Origin: Ehretia macrophylla
Taxonomy: Eukaryota; Streptophyta; Magnoliopsida; Boraginales; Ehretiaceae
DNA length: 64,000 nucleotides
Reading direction: 5' to 3'
Assembly (NCBI GenBank): GCA_037974665.1
Contig: CM075770.1
Coordinates: 60,213,850-60,277,849, forward strand
In this document: positions 23,194-33,295 of the stretch, piece after piece
Position numbering within the stretch: the first letter of the stretch is position 1
Layout: the number at the start of each line of letters is the position of its first letter
Translations under genes and position numbers: made by a program
Notes under the pieces: generated by a model
The model's database searches: none
The model's input: only the letters and a program-made list of their open reading frames with translations
Told to the model about the DNA's origin: nothing

Positions 23194-23547
23194 CTCGAAT
23201 AGCTTGAATGCAAAGTGTTATGACAGGTATATATATATGTATATATGCAATTTATAAGTAAACACATAAAGAAAAGTCCAATTAGATTCACATAAAGTCA
23301 AGTACATAGAAGTTCAAATAGATATTCCACATTCTTGAAGTACACATAAATCACTAGATCATACTTGACATTCTAGACTCTTGATATTATATTTCCATGC
23401 TAGCATGTTCATTCCTAATTCAAATTTCACTTAGGCAAATCAAAATCGAAGACTCATGTATTCACAAAGTCACATAACAAATCTCTACCCATAGACCGAG
23501 AAATTTAATCCGGCTTCATGCAATCTATAGCTCTGATACCACTTAAA
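23194..23547 (-). promoter_or_regulatory. Element D leader and primer binding site
   Basis: The primer site lies at 23530-23541; on the minus strand TGGTATCAGAGC is complementary to the end of initiator tRNA-Met, six bases inside the 5' LTR. The ~340 bases from there to the gag start hold an AC/TA-rich untranslated leader, including a TATATATATGTATATATG stretch near 23229. No gene is seen in it. Confidence 0.85.
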
Positions 23548-26053
23548 TGTCACGCCCCGACCTAACCCCCAAGCTAAAGGTTAAGTCCGGACCCAACACA
23601 CGGACAGAGTCTCTCCTGTACCGTGGACATTCTGAAAACCTGTAAACTCGCAAATAAGGTAACTACAAGGTAAACAAACTTTTCATGGCTATATATGTAA
23701 AGATTCAAGGCCATCCGAGCCTTGAAGCAAATAACAGTTCCAAAACCACACAAGTATGCAAGAACTTTGTTTACAACATAGTCTAGCAGCCATGACATTC
23801 TAGGATATCAATAAAACATAATTAAAAGGTAAAACAATTCTACCATAAGCCATTCACTCCCAAGCATGCAAGGAAATAAAAGAAAGAATGAAAGTTATTA
23901 CAAGACATGGGCTTCCAATTCAACCGCATAATCTACTATCCTCCAACTTTACACAACAAGCATAAACATAGCCCTTAGGCCACAAAATAGGACATAAGAT
24001 AAACAGTTGAGCCTTCCACAAGGCAGCAAGAAATTAACCCACCTCAAGCTATCAGGCACAATAACTAAGGTAAAGGATCAATCCGAACTTCTTCTTCCTC
24101 AACTAACTCAACAAGCTGGGGATCACCCTCAGCGTCTCCTGAAACATATATCGAGGTATGAGCAACCACTGTTATCCAGTGAGGGATATAGTCCCGGGGT
24201 GTGCAATGCAACAGATAATACAGTTATACAACAATATCACTTAGACAATTTAAGAAACAATGATAACTTAAGTAACCACACGTTTAAAAGGATACATATC
24301 ACACAATCCCCTATACACCAATCTTTACTGGTCTTCATTCACGATCCACGAATCACGAGCACGATCATGATCACGATAAGCCGGCCTACTCCCCAAACAC
24401 TCCAGTGGGTGTCCTCCGGATGTACCCCGATAATCCTACGACCCAACATCCCCTGGCAATCTCCGGACCAGGCGAATGAGGGACTAGGGCACGGAGTTTG
24501 AATATCCACCGGCAAGCCCTCTGCCGCCCAACCGATATTCAACACATCCGGCCCTGACACTATGGTTGCGCAACCACAATGCAATGCACTTAACAATGGA
24601 AAGTTAATAGTAATAATATAAGCATTAACACATAGGAGGATTAACAAAGTAGGTTGACCTCGATGCAATTAGAATAGAAGCAATTATAGAAGCTAATAAG
24701 GATTTTACAAAGGAACATATACAAAATAAGCATAGAATCATACCAAAAGCTCCAAATCAACTTGAAACCACATATAAACACTTAAGGAGTCATGCCATGG
24801 GTTTAGAAGTGTGAGTCAACCGAAATTGCACCTAAACCCCTTTGTTTTTCAAACTATTTCTCTTCCAAACCAAGGTTAATGATTCCATTTTCAAAGGAAA
24901 CTCTCCCAACCTTCTAACTAACCCTCAAGGTATCCTCTCAACCCTCTAACTCATTCAAATGCCCGCGATTACCCCGAAAGCCCCAAATTCCCTCTTATGG
25001 CTTTAAACTACACATACAATGTCTGGGCTTCAAACAAGGGATATCAAGGCTTCTATAGCACCTAGGTAGCCTAAGGATACTAGAATTGAAGCCCGAATTC
25101 ACCCGGATTCGCATTAACCCCGAAAGCCCTTTATTAAAGTCGACTATTTTACGTTTTATACAATTATAGAGCAATATAAGTGCACGAGGCTATTAGACTA
25201 CCTTCATTAGCACCTAAGGCTTCTATTAGGAGCGTTGAATCAAGCTAATTCGAGCAATTACACAAAACCCTAGAAAAAAATGTCACTATTCACCTCATGA
25301 ATTAAACTAACGATTCCAACCGTTTAAATTGCGAAATGATGGCTCAAATATGTTCTCTAGCATTCATATATATGGTATAATAGCATAGATAGTTAATACA
25401 ATGGCATTTGATCACATTCTCAACAAATCAAGAAATTCACAACTATTTAGAAATGCAAATATAAGCCGTGAAATCCCTCACCAATGCGCATAGGAGCACG
25501 TAGGAAGCTTGCAAACACCCTACACTAGTTGCTCAAGGCTTGGAGTGGCTTGATTTGATGATTTGAAGAAGCAAAAATCCTCAAGGAGCAAGAGAAGGGC
25601 TGTCGGCTATGCTACAGTAAATTTCAGCATTTTTTTGTTTTGATTTTGCTAGTTATGATATAAGGTGAGTTGTGTGTGTGTTATATAAGCTTAGGTGAGT
25701 TGTTTTAATTTAAGTGTATGGTCAAAATGTGAGTCAAGCTAGTTAGAAACAAATCCTAAGCATAAATTAATGTTAGCTAATTAAACTCTAAGTTGGTTAC
25801 ATAACACTATTCATTCAACTACTAAAAATCATTTTCTAAACGAGCTCTCCTATCGCCTCTAGCTCAATTGCACATTTTTCTCACTACTTTTACAATTAAT
25901 ATGATTTAATAAAAATGCTAATTAACCAATAGAATGCAGTTTAAAAATGGAGTAAATAGTAAATTAAGAAGGCAGTTAATAAGACATAGAAAGAAATGCG
26001 CAAACAAGGAATGCAATAGTAACTAAATGCATGGCTAAATCTCGGGCATCACA
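23548..26053 (-). mobile_element. Element D 5' LTR
   Basis: This 2506-bp LTR is homologous to 16007-18504. It starts TGTCACGCCCC and ends GGGCATCACA, followed by AACAC. The U5 stem is at about 23601-23625, the acidic mini-ORF at 24065-24138, the hairpin at 24159-24178 (one arm mutated), GGTTGCGCAACC at 24564-24575, and the CAAAGTAGG block near 24645. The paired ORFs at 24007-24501 and 24339-24668 mirror those of the other LTR. Confidence 0.93.
24065..24138 (-). other. Conserved acidic mini-ORF after a splice-acceptor-like site (D 5' LTR)
   Basis: This parallels 16523-16596. After TGTTTCAG the minus strand reads DAEGDPQLVEL..EEEEV and stops at 24065-24067. One Gln codon (CAG) has become CGG, but the frame stays open. 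Confidence 0.45.
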
Positions 26054-27681
26054 AACACAACTGCAGCTAACTCAAGATCATGTGTAGGGTAATTGACTTG
26101 ATAAGGTTTCAACTTCCTAGAAGCATAAGCAATCACCTTACCATTCTGCATTAAAACACAGCCCAATCCTTCCTTAGATGCATCACTGTAGACAACGAAG
26201 TTCTCTGTTCCTTTAGGTAAAGCTAGTATAGGAGTTGTAGTTAGTCTCTTCTTCAATTCTTGGAAACTGGATTCACATTTAGCATCCCAATTGTAAGCAA
26301 TTTTCTTCAGTGTCAACTGGCTTAAAGGCTCATAAATTTTGGAAAAGTCTTTAACAAACCTCCGGTAGTAACCTGCCAATCCAAGAAAACTCCGAATCTC
26401 TGACACCGTCTCAGGTCTCTTCCAAGATGAAACAACTTCAATCGTAGCTGGATCCACTAAAATTCCTTGATCTGAAATGATATAGCCTAGAAAAAATATT
26501 TGATTCAACCAGAACTCGCACTTGCTGAATTTAGCAAAAAGCTTGTTTTCCTGCAAAGTCTGTAGCACAATCCTCAAGTGTTGCTCATGTTCAGCCTCAT
26601 TCTTCGAGTACACTAAAATGTCGTCAATAAAGATTACGACAAACTGATCAAGGTAAGGTCGAAAAACCCTCTGCATCAAGTCCATGAATGCGGCTGGTGC
26701 ATTCGTCAATCCAAACGGCAATACAACAAATTCATAGTGGCCATATCTAGTCCTGAATGCCGTCTTTGGTATATCGTCACTCCGAATCCTAAGTTGATAG
26801 TAACCCTACCTCAAGTCAAATTTGGAGTAAACACTCGCACCCTGCAACTGGTCAAACAATTCTTCAATCAACGGCAAGGGGTATTTGTTCTTAATCTTGA
26901 CTTGATTAAGTCCCCTGTAATCAATACATAACTGTAGCGTGCCGTCTTTCTTTCTCACAAACAACACAGATGCGCCCCACGGCGAAGAACTAGGTTGTAT
27001 AAACCCTTTCTCAAGCAAGTTCTGAAGCTGAATTTTTAACTTCTGAAGTTCAGCCGATGCCATTCTATAAGGACTCGTAGAAATTGGCACAGTGCCTGGC
27101 ACAAGATCAATCACAAACTCAATCTCCCTATCTGGTGGTAAACCCGGTAATTCCTCAGGAAATACACCAGGGAAGTCTCTAACAATCGGAACCTCATTCA
27201 AACTCAACTTATCAATAGGCTGATTGATCAAATAAGCTAAGTAAGCTTCACAACCCTTATTCAACAACTTAGAAGTCTTGATCGCTGATAAAAGAGGAAT
27301 TCGGGCAGCCCTGCAATTCCCAACAATCTCTAGTACCGGTAGGTCAGGAACCAGAAGATAAACAATCTTTGTTCTACAATCTAACTGAGCATAGTACTTC
27401 CCCAACCAGTCCATTCCCAAAATGATTTCAAAGTCACGGAATGGCAATATAATTAAATCAGCAGGAAATTTACGGTTCTCAATGCATATATCACAAGATT
27501 TGCAAATAGACTCAGTAACAAATTTTGCACCCAAAGGCGTACTAACTTCAACTTCATGAGGCAATTTATCAATGCAAACATTCACAGATCGTGCACATGC
27601 AGGAGTTATAAACGAATGTGTAGATCCGGGATCAATCAAAACTTTAACTGGCTGAGTATTGAGAAGAAAGGTACCTTCCAA
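26054..27681 (-). pseudogene. Element C protease, reverse transcriptase and RNase H start (broken)
   Basis: 27681-26806 holds the protease ([14 protein letters not shown], then [19 protein letters not shown]) and the start of RT ([30 protein letters not shown]). The protease active-site triplet is D-P-G instead of D-S/T-G, which should inactivate it. A TAG at 26806-26808, expected to be the CAG of the RQGYYQL motif, interrupts the frame. The same frame resumes with [31 protein letters not shown] and HDLELAAVV, and runs into the insertion of D at 26054. It continues at 16006. Confidence 0.92.
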
Positions 27682-27966
27682 AATAGTTGTAGTATCGGGT
27701 AGCTCCTCTGCATCCAGTGCAAAGACCCTAGCCTGAACCCTCTATGCTGGACGTGCACCTGCAGCCCTATTCTGCACACCTTGGCCTCCAGTACGGCCCT
27801 GAACATTGTTATACTTAGGGCAATCTCTCACCCTATGGTCATCACTGCCACAACCTGTACATTTACCACTCTTCCTCCAACAGTTAGCCTCAACATGCCC
27901 CAATCGATTACAATAATTACACTGCTGATTTTGCCTTACAACAGTGTTTCCCGTAGGTGCTGGGGC
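27682..27966 (-). pseudogene. Element C Gag zinc-knuckle region (right end cut by E)
   Basis: On the minus strand this reads APTGNTVVRQNQQ, then two knuckles, CNYCNRLGHVEANCW and CTGCGSDDHRVRDC, then a Gly/Arg-rich linker to the protease. It is the continuation of the Gag frame at 32062-32982, separated by solo LTR E, whose GGGGC duplication is at 27962-27966 and 32062-32066. A stop near 27742 separates it from the protease. Confidence 0.9.
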
Positions 27967-28589
27967 TGTCACGCCCCAACCCGGCCTATAAGGTTAGACT
28001 AGGGTGTGAACTAAACATTCAAGTCACGTTTCGTACTTAACTCTTTATAAAGATTTAACACTTATCGGTTTTAGCCTAAACTCCAAAGTTTTTCGGAAAA
28101 TCGGCAACATAACTGCTGTAATTGGACACTTTGGTTTGACCTAATTCTCTAAACGCCTCAATTATTCCAATTCCATTAAGGACTACTATTTGACACCACC
28201 CGATTGGCTAACTAGTTTACCTTGAAAGTCTCGTTTGGTTAATAAGCCTAACATGATAACTATGTCCTGTTTATTTTTCAATTTCCTATCATGCAAGTAC
28301 CTATTATCCTTTAGTTTGCAAATGAACACCTAAGTGAAATTAGATAGAATTAACTTATTTGATTCTTCATCTACTGGTTTGAATTGGTACGATAACTACT
28401 AATTAAGAAAACGAAAGCAAACAACCAAATAAAAGTTTGTCCCGTTATACATACTACAATCTCATAATTAGACCCAAATTACAACGGGCTGATTTACATC
28501 AATAAACAACGAGCAACATAAAAGAAATAGTCTTCAAGTAGCATAGTTCACAAATAGCCATAATCACGCAAGGCACACAAGACAGGCAA

Positions 28590-28651
28590 TCACTCCAGGG
28601 GTTCATCGTTAGGCACACCATCCTCGGGTACCTGTACCTGTTCTTCTTCAC
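28590..28651 (-). other. Conserved acidic mini-ORF after a splice-acceptor-like site (E)
   Basis: After ATCACAG on the minus strand the frame reads GEEEQVQVPEDGVPNDEPLE and stops TGA at 28590-28592, in the same phase as in B, C, D and F. The hairpin upstream (28670-28687) has the stem TGAGT/ACTCA: one pair has changed from C-G to T-A with pairing kept. Confidence 0.4.
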
Positions 28652-28827
28652 CTGTGATGAAAAAGAGGGTGAGTCCTTATGAACTCAGCGAGGGGGAACG
28701 AGAAATACGTTTTGAAACTCGTTTTCCGGTTCAATTTATGAAAACTCTTTTTGAGAACATGTCACGTATTACAAATAATAAGGTACGCAATTATAAGAAA
28801 CAAATCGAGTAACGGATACAAAGTAAG

Positions 28828-28971
28828 GGAACAGAAATGCCAGTCTTTCCTCCCCGAGGTTCTCTAGGAACCAAGCGAGAGTACTTACATATAAGCACAG
28901 GAACAAGAATACCAGTCTTTCCTCCCCGAGGTTCTCTAGGAACCAAGCGAGAGTACTTATACACATTGTAA
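28828..28971. repeat. 72-bp tandem duplication in E
   Basis: CCAGTCTTTCCTCCCCGAGG and the following ~30 bases occur at 28840 and again at 28912, a 72-bp period with only a few differences. It lies a few hundred bases from the acidic mini-ORF within the solo LTR. Confidence 0.85.
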
Positions 28972-29254
28972 AAAGGATACGGTGAGCATTTGCTCTCAAT
29001 GTCAATTTCGATTCATTTGGTGCGGCCGACTTCAATAATCCACTTATCGCTCCCAATTGGGTGTACTCCGGATGTACCCCGAAACCTACGACCCAACTCT
29101 TCGAGGGTGAAATGCCAAGCGAGAGAGGGAATTGGACCATGGTAGTCACGGTAACACCGGCAAGCCCGATGCCGCCCGGCGTGCGTGAAACACTACCATG
29201 CCACACGAAAGGTTGCAACCTCGTATACAATGCCCATTTATGTCATTTAACATT

Positions 29255-29625
29255 TCACATTAGGAGGTCAACAAAGTAGGTTGCCTCCGAGCAAGTATAT
29301 GATCACATTTTGACATATTGGCATATAAGGCATTGTAAGAACATATAATCATTTCATATATCCATTTGAAAGCAATTAAACTTTAATGGGCAGCCAAGTA
29401 ATCATGTTCAAATAAACCATTTAATATCTTTTAACAATTCACATTAGAAGGACAACAAAGTAGGTTGTCTCCGAGCAATTTCAAGATCATATATTGCCAA
29501 GTAAACGAACGAGGCATGCTTGACATGAAATTTCACTTTGTAGAACACATAGAGCCATATGAACATTAAACGGGCAGCCATGTAACACATGTAAAATAGG
29601 CCATATAACTCATCAAGAAGTTCAT
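29255..29625. repeat. ~184-bp tandem duplication in E
   Basis: TCACATTAG..G..CAACAAAGTAGGTTG with downstream CCGAGCAA, a GGGCAGCCA stretch and a CATATAA-type end occurs at 29255 and again at 29439. Weaker partial copies of the GGGCAGCC part follow near 29570 and 29752. Confidence 0.7.
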
Positions 29626-30214
29626 ATAATCAAGTGATACGAATTATTCGACATGCAACAACATTTACGTGGGTTCGGTAGCAAGACAAGCTTATTTGAC
29701 AACATGCAATGGTAAAAACCATAATTGAAGTTATAACACATTTACGGGCAGCCCATGCAACGTACAGTTTTCACACAATATCCAATGATTAACACTTAGT
29801 AAGACTACTTAGCCATTAGGGTTTCCGTTTCATGCACGATCGTGTGTTCAAGCCCTAAGTCAACTCAACATCATTCCCGAGTCATACATCATTCAATTCA
29901 AACATCCTCAAGTACTCAAAACAGTCCATGCAATATTCCGACATCACAATTCCAAGCAATTAGCACCACAAGAGAGGTTACAATAGTTTTCCATGCATAT
30001 AGCTAAGTGAAACACTCACTGCAATAGGCTGTTTTCTCACAATCAATCGGGTAAGCAAACAATCTCCAAATTCAGTGAATAGGATTTCAAATTAAAGCTT
30101 AAGAAGTTAACTAAACTCAGAAATAAACCTTGCATCAATTGGAGTTCAGAATCATTAGTTATGGCCGAAACAGTGAGGTAGCACAAAACTGTCCAGATTT
30201 GCACACTTTTCAGA

Positions 30215-30545
30215 AATTGACGTTTTTGAGGTCCTTAGAGTCATTTTTCGCTTTGGTCCATTTCTGACAAAATTGTCCATAACTGAAAAATATAGTAGCA
30301 CACCAATTTTCATACATTTTGGGCAACATTTACTAAGTCAAATATGGTTCGTTCCACAAGGTCAGTGCATCTGCCAAAACCTGATTCATTTTTCCAGATT
30401 TCCAGATTTGGTCACATTTTAATGATTTGTCATTTTGAGGACCTTAGAGTAAAAATTAGCTTCGGCCTATTTCTGGGAAAAATGTTCCAAACTGTCCAAA
30501 TTAGTCACCCACGAATTTTCAATAATTTTCAACATCATTTGCTTA
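30215..30545. repeat. ~209-bp diverged direct repeat in E
   Basis: The order TTTTGAGG-CCTTAGAGT, GGCC/GTCCATTTCTG, AACTGTCC/AACTG and CAATTTTCA occurs around 30223-30320 and again around 30433-30530. The copies are clearly diverged, so the duplication is older than the 72-bp one. Confidence 0.6.
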
Positions 30546-31604
30546 GCTAAACTTACCTCGAACAGACTGGTCAGAGAGCTGTCACAAGAATTCGACTTCA
30601 CCTAGCCTCATTTTCAAGCCAAGATCTTGCCATGCATGGTTGTTTAAGCTCATGAACGACCATATAGCTCAATTACAGAAGAAAATACACACATTTATGA
30701 GCATGCATGTGAATTTTTGAAGAGTTTTCAAAAGCTTTTAACCCTCACCTTAGCAAATCAACAAGAAGATGCACAAAACTTGATGAAGCACGATTTTCTT
30801 CTTCTTCCTTGCTTAGCCAAGACACCAACCGATTTCTCTCTATTTTTCCTAGCTTAGTGGCCAAGTTCTTAGTACATGCATGTGGTTAGAACAAGAAGAA
30901 AAGAAATGGAAGCTTAAAAACTCACCAAGGCCGAAAATGAAGCTTCAATGCACATGCATGAGTGATTTTTGCATCCTAGCTTGTTCGGTTGAGGTCCTTT
31001 GCTTGTGGCTTGCTTGGTTTAGCTATGGTGTGAAGAAGAGAAGCTATGGAGATGAATAACTCAGCCAAAACCGAAATGGAGAGAGAAAATGAGAGGGAGA
31101 GAGAGAAATGTGAGGAAAGTGAGAGAAATGAGAGAAAAATGAGGCTTTTTGCAAAAGTTGATGCATGGGTTCAGCCTTGAGCTTAGAAATTCTGATTTTT
31201 ATGTCTTCAAGAGGCATTTTGAAATGTTAGCATGGGCCATGAGTGGTTTGGTCGAAAATGGGAGGAAATTGAGGTGGTTTTGGGCAATTTTTATGCATTG
31301 TGTTGAGTGTTTTGTCATAGTTTGTCTAGGACTAATTTTTTATGCATTTGTGTCATTAGAATTGTCATAGGAATGTTGGGAAATTAGGAAATCTAGGTAG
31401 AATAAAATATAGGAATGTTTGTTGATGAGTTGAATTATGAATAGAATAATAGATAGTGGAAAATGTATGAATAGTTTAGTATTATTTTATTGTTAGTGGA
31501 GTTTGTAGAGAATTTGAATTAGGAATATAATATTGGTTAGTGGATTGTGTAGGATTATTTTATTGTCTAGTGCTTTGTGTAGGATTCTTTCTTGATTAAC
31601 GTGG

Positions 31605-32050
31605 TGGCACAGATTCCTAGGTCTAGGGCACGAATTACGAGGTAGACACGAACTACGAGGTAAGACATGAACTACGAGGTACAACACGTATTTCAAGACT
31701 AAGGCACATACTTCAAGATAAGTGCACGGATTCTAATGCTAACACACGCAATCCTAGGTGAATGAACGTAGATCAAAATAAGGCACGTAATTCAATGCAA
31801 TGCACGTAATTCAAGACACGACTCTTAAACCTAGGTTAAGGCACGCAGTTCAAGGTTAATGCACACGAAACGAAGAGACACACACAAATCAAGGTCTCGC
31901 ATGTAAATTAAGGTCATGGCATGTTTATCTAGGTATCGCACGTATATTGAGGATTAGGGCACCCAATTCTAGGCTAAGGCACGTATAACGAGGCATGCAT
32001 GAAAACCAAGACAAGGCACGCAAATCGAGGTAAGACATGTTATTCGGGGT
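31605..32050. repeat. Array of ~20-bp degenerate repeats at the U3 end of E
   Basis: About twenty degenerate units of the form GGCACGTAATTCAAGGTAA follow one another, for example near 31625, 31690, 31785 and 31960. Because E reads on the minus strand, this array is at the start of its LTR, where U3 enhancers usually lie. Many units contain CACGTA, an ACGT core of the type bound by plant bZIP and bHLH factors (family knowledge). A role as an enhancer array is inferred. Confidence 0.7.
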
Positions 32051-32061
32051 CGGGCCTCACA

Positions 32062-32982
32062 GGGGCTCTAGCTGTAGTAGGAACTGTACCTCCCTGCTGG
32101 GGTCTAGTCACAGCTGGCCAAGCCTGAATCTGCTGCTGTGGCTGATACGGACGTTGCTGAGGAACCGGTGCAGAAGTCTGATACACTCGGCTGACTCTAG
32201 CTGCTCTGGCCCAAATACTGCTTCTTACTCGGCTGACTGCTCTCAGCTATCATCTCAACCTTCCGTTTCTCAAACTTCGAGGCTACCTGAAATGCCTCGG
32301 GAAAAGTAGTGTAGGTATGCCCAGTCAAATGTAGTTGTATGTCCATTCTCAGCCCACGAACAAACCTTTGAATCATCCTCTTAGCTGGCCATACCAACTC
32401 GGGCATATACCTCGACAGGCTAACAAACCTAGCCTCGTACTGTGCAACAGTCATGTTTCCCTGCTTCAAGGCCACAAACTCATCCTCCCGCCTTTCCATA
32501 GCCATCTCGGGAATATACTTGTCCCGAAACTCACTTACAAAATCATCCCACAAATGTGGTACATCCTCACAATCCCACCTCAATCTGACAGTATTCCACC
32601 ACTGTTCTGCATCACCCTCAAACAGGAATAACGCATAATCTATCCTTGCCTCATCAGTGTACCTCAAAGCGGTGAAAATCTTCTCAACACGATTAATCCA
32701 TCTCTCGGCTACCTCATCATCCGGCTCTCCGAAGAACTTTCCCGGCTCATGCCTCAAGAATTTCTCCAACTGATTATTCTCAACTCTATACCCCTGTCCA
32801 CCAGGATTAACTTGATTTCCCTGGGGATTATTCCTGTCCTGCCTCTGCTCATGCAGCACCTGTGTAATCTGGTCAACTGCAGTAGTCATAGTAACCATAA
32901 ACTGCTTAGGCAACGGTTGCTGACCCTGTTCTGCTGCCTCTTCATCTGACCCTATACCTTGAGTACCACGACGTGGCGGCAT
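32062..32982 (-). pseudogene. Element C Gag, N-terminal and capsid part
   Basis: The frame starts MPPRRGTQGIGSDEE at 32982. The capsid-like domain has AERWINRVEKIF, FLFEGDAEQWW, FVSEFRDKYIPEMA and YEARFVSLSRYMPEL. A TAG at 32197-32199 (in the Gln/Ser-rich tail) ends it at 261 residues. The same frame continues, rich in Gln and Pro, to the insertion of E at 32061, and zinc knuckles follow beyond E at 27966. The sequence differs from the D and F Gags enough to call C a separate family. Confidence 0.92.
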
Positions 32983-33295
32983 AGTAGCAATTCACAATAG
33001 CTGGTAACATTTAAAAGCAGTTTATAGACAGAAATATAGCACATAAGATTAGATAACACTCTAGTCAATAACAATCAAACATTCTAACACGCAATTCACA
33101 TAACACAAGATTGACATGCCAAACTAATTCACTTTAAACACATAAGTACTCTAAGTTCACGAAGTCATGCTATAACACTTTATTTCCACTTAACAATTAT
33201 ACAATAACATTCTAGCATTTTGGACCTTTACCCCACAGACCGAGAAACATATCCCGGCTCATGCAAGACTATCATGCCCTGATACCACCTAAAGA
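32983..33295 (-). promoter_or_regulatory. Element C leader and primer binding site
   Basis: On the minus strand the primer site TGGTATCAGGGC (33276-33287) starts eight bases inside the 5' LTR. It differs from the initiator Met-tRNA complement TGGTATCAGAGC at one base. The ~290-base leader to gag shows no gene. A short CCCGGCTCATGCA stretch next to the primer site is also present in D and F in related form. Confidence 0.85.

Larger units (their letters stand above)
16007..26053 (-). mobile_element. Element D: gag-pol Ty3/gypsy chromovirus, full length but disabled
   Basis: This 10.05-kb insertion has the exact duplication AACAC (16002-16006 and 26054-26058) and lies in the RNase H region of element C. 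The LTRs are 2498 bp (16007-18504) and 2506 bp (23548-26053). On the minus strand the order is primer site, gag, protease, RT, RNase H, integrase and chromodomain, then polypurine tract. Frameshifts and several stops break the polyprotein. The two LTRs differ more visibly than those of F (many transitions in the first 110 bases), so D appears older than F. Confidence 0.95.
27967..32061 (-). mobile_element. Element E: 4.1-kb solo LTR
   Basis: This 4095-bp insertion in the gag of element C is bounded by the exact duplication GGGGC. It begins TGTCACGCCCCAACC and ends GGGCCTCACA. No primer site, polypurine tract or coding region is found inside, so a solo LTR left by LTR-LTR recombination is the simplest reading. 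The internal order matches the other LTRs here read on the minus strand: a CAAAGTAGGTTG block (twice), GGTTGCAACC, a GTACATCCGGAGTAC-type block (near 29065), a hairpin (28670-28687) and an acidic mini-ORF (28590-28651). The sequence otherwise differs strongly from A-D and F. Confidence 0.88.

Noticed and set aside
27967..32061. Element E as a third giant-LTR element with an interior
   Set aside because: No primer site, polypurine tract or second LTR copy is seen, and the whole segment is bounded by one LTR start, one LTR end and a matching 5-bp duplication, so a solo LTR is simpler.
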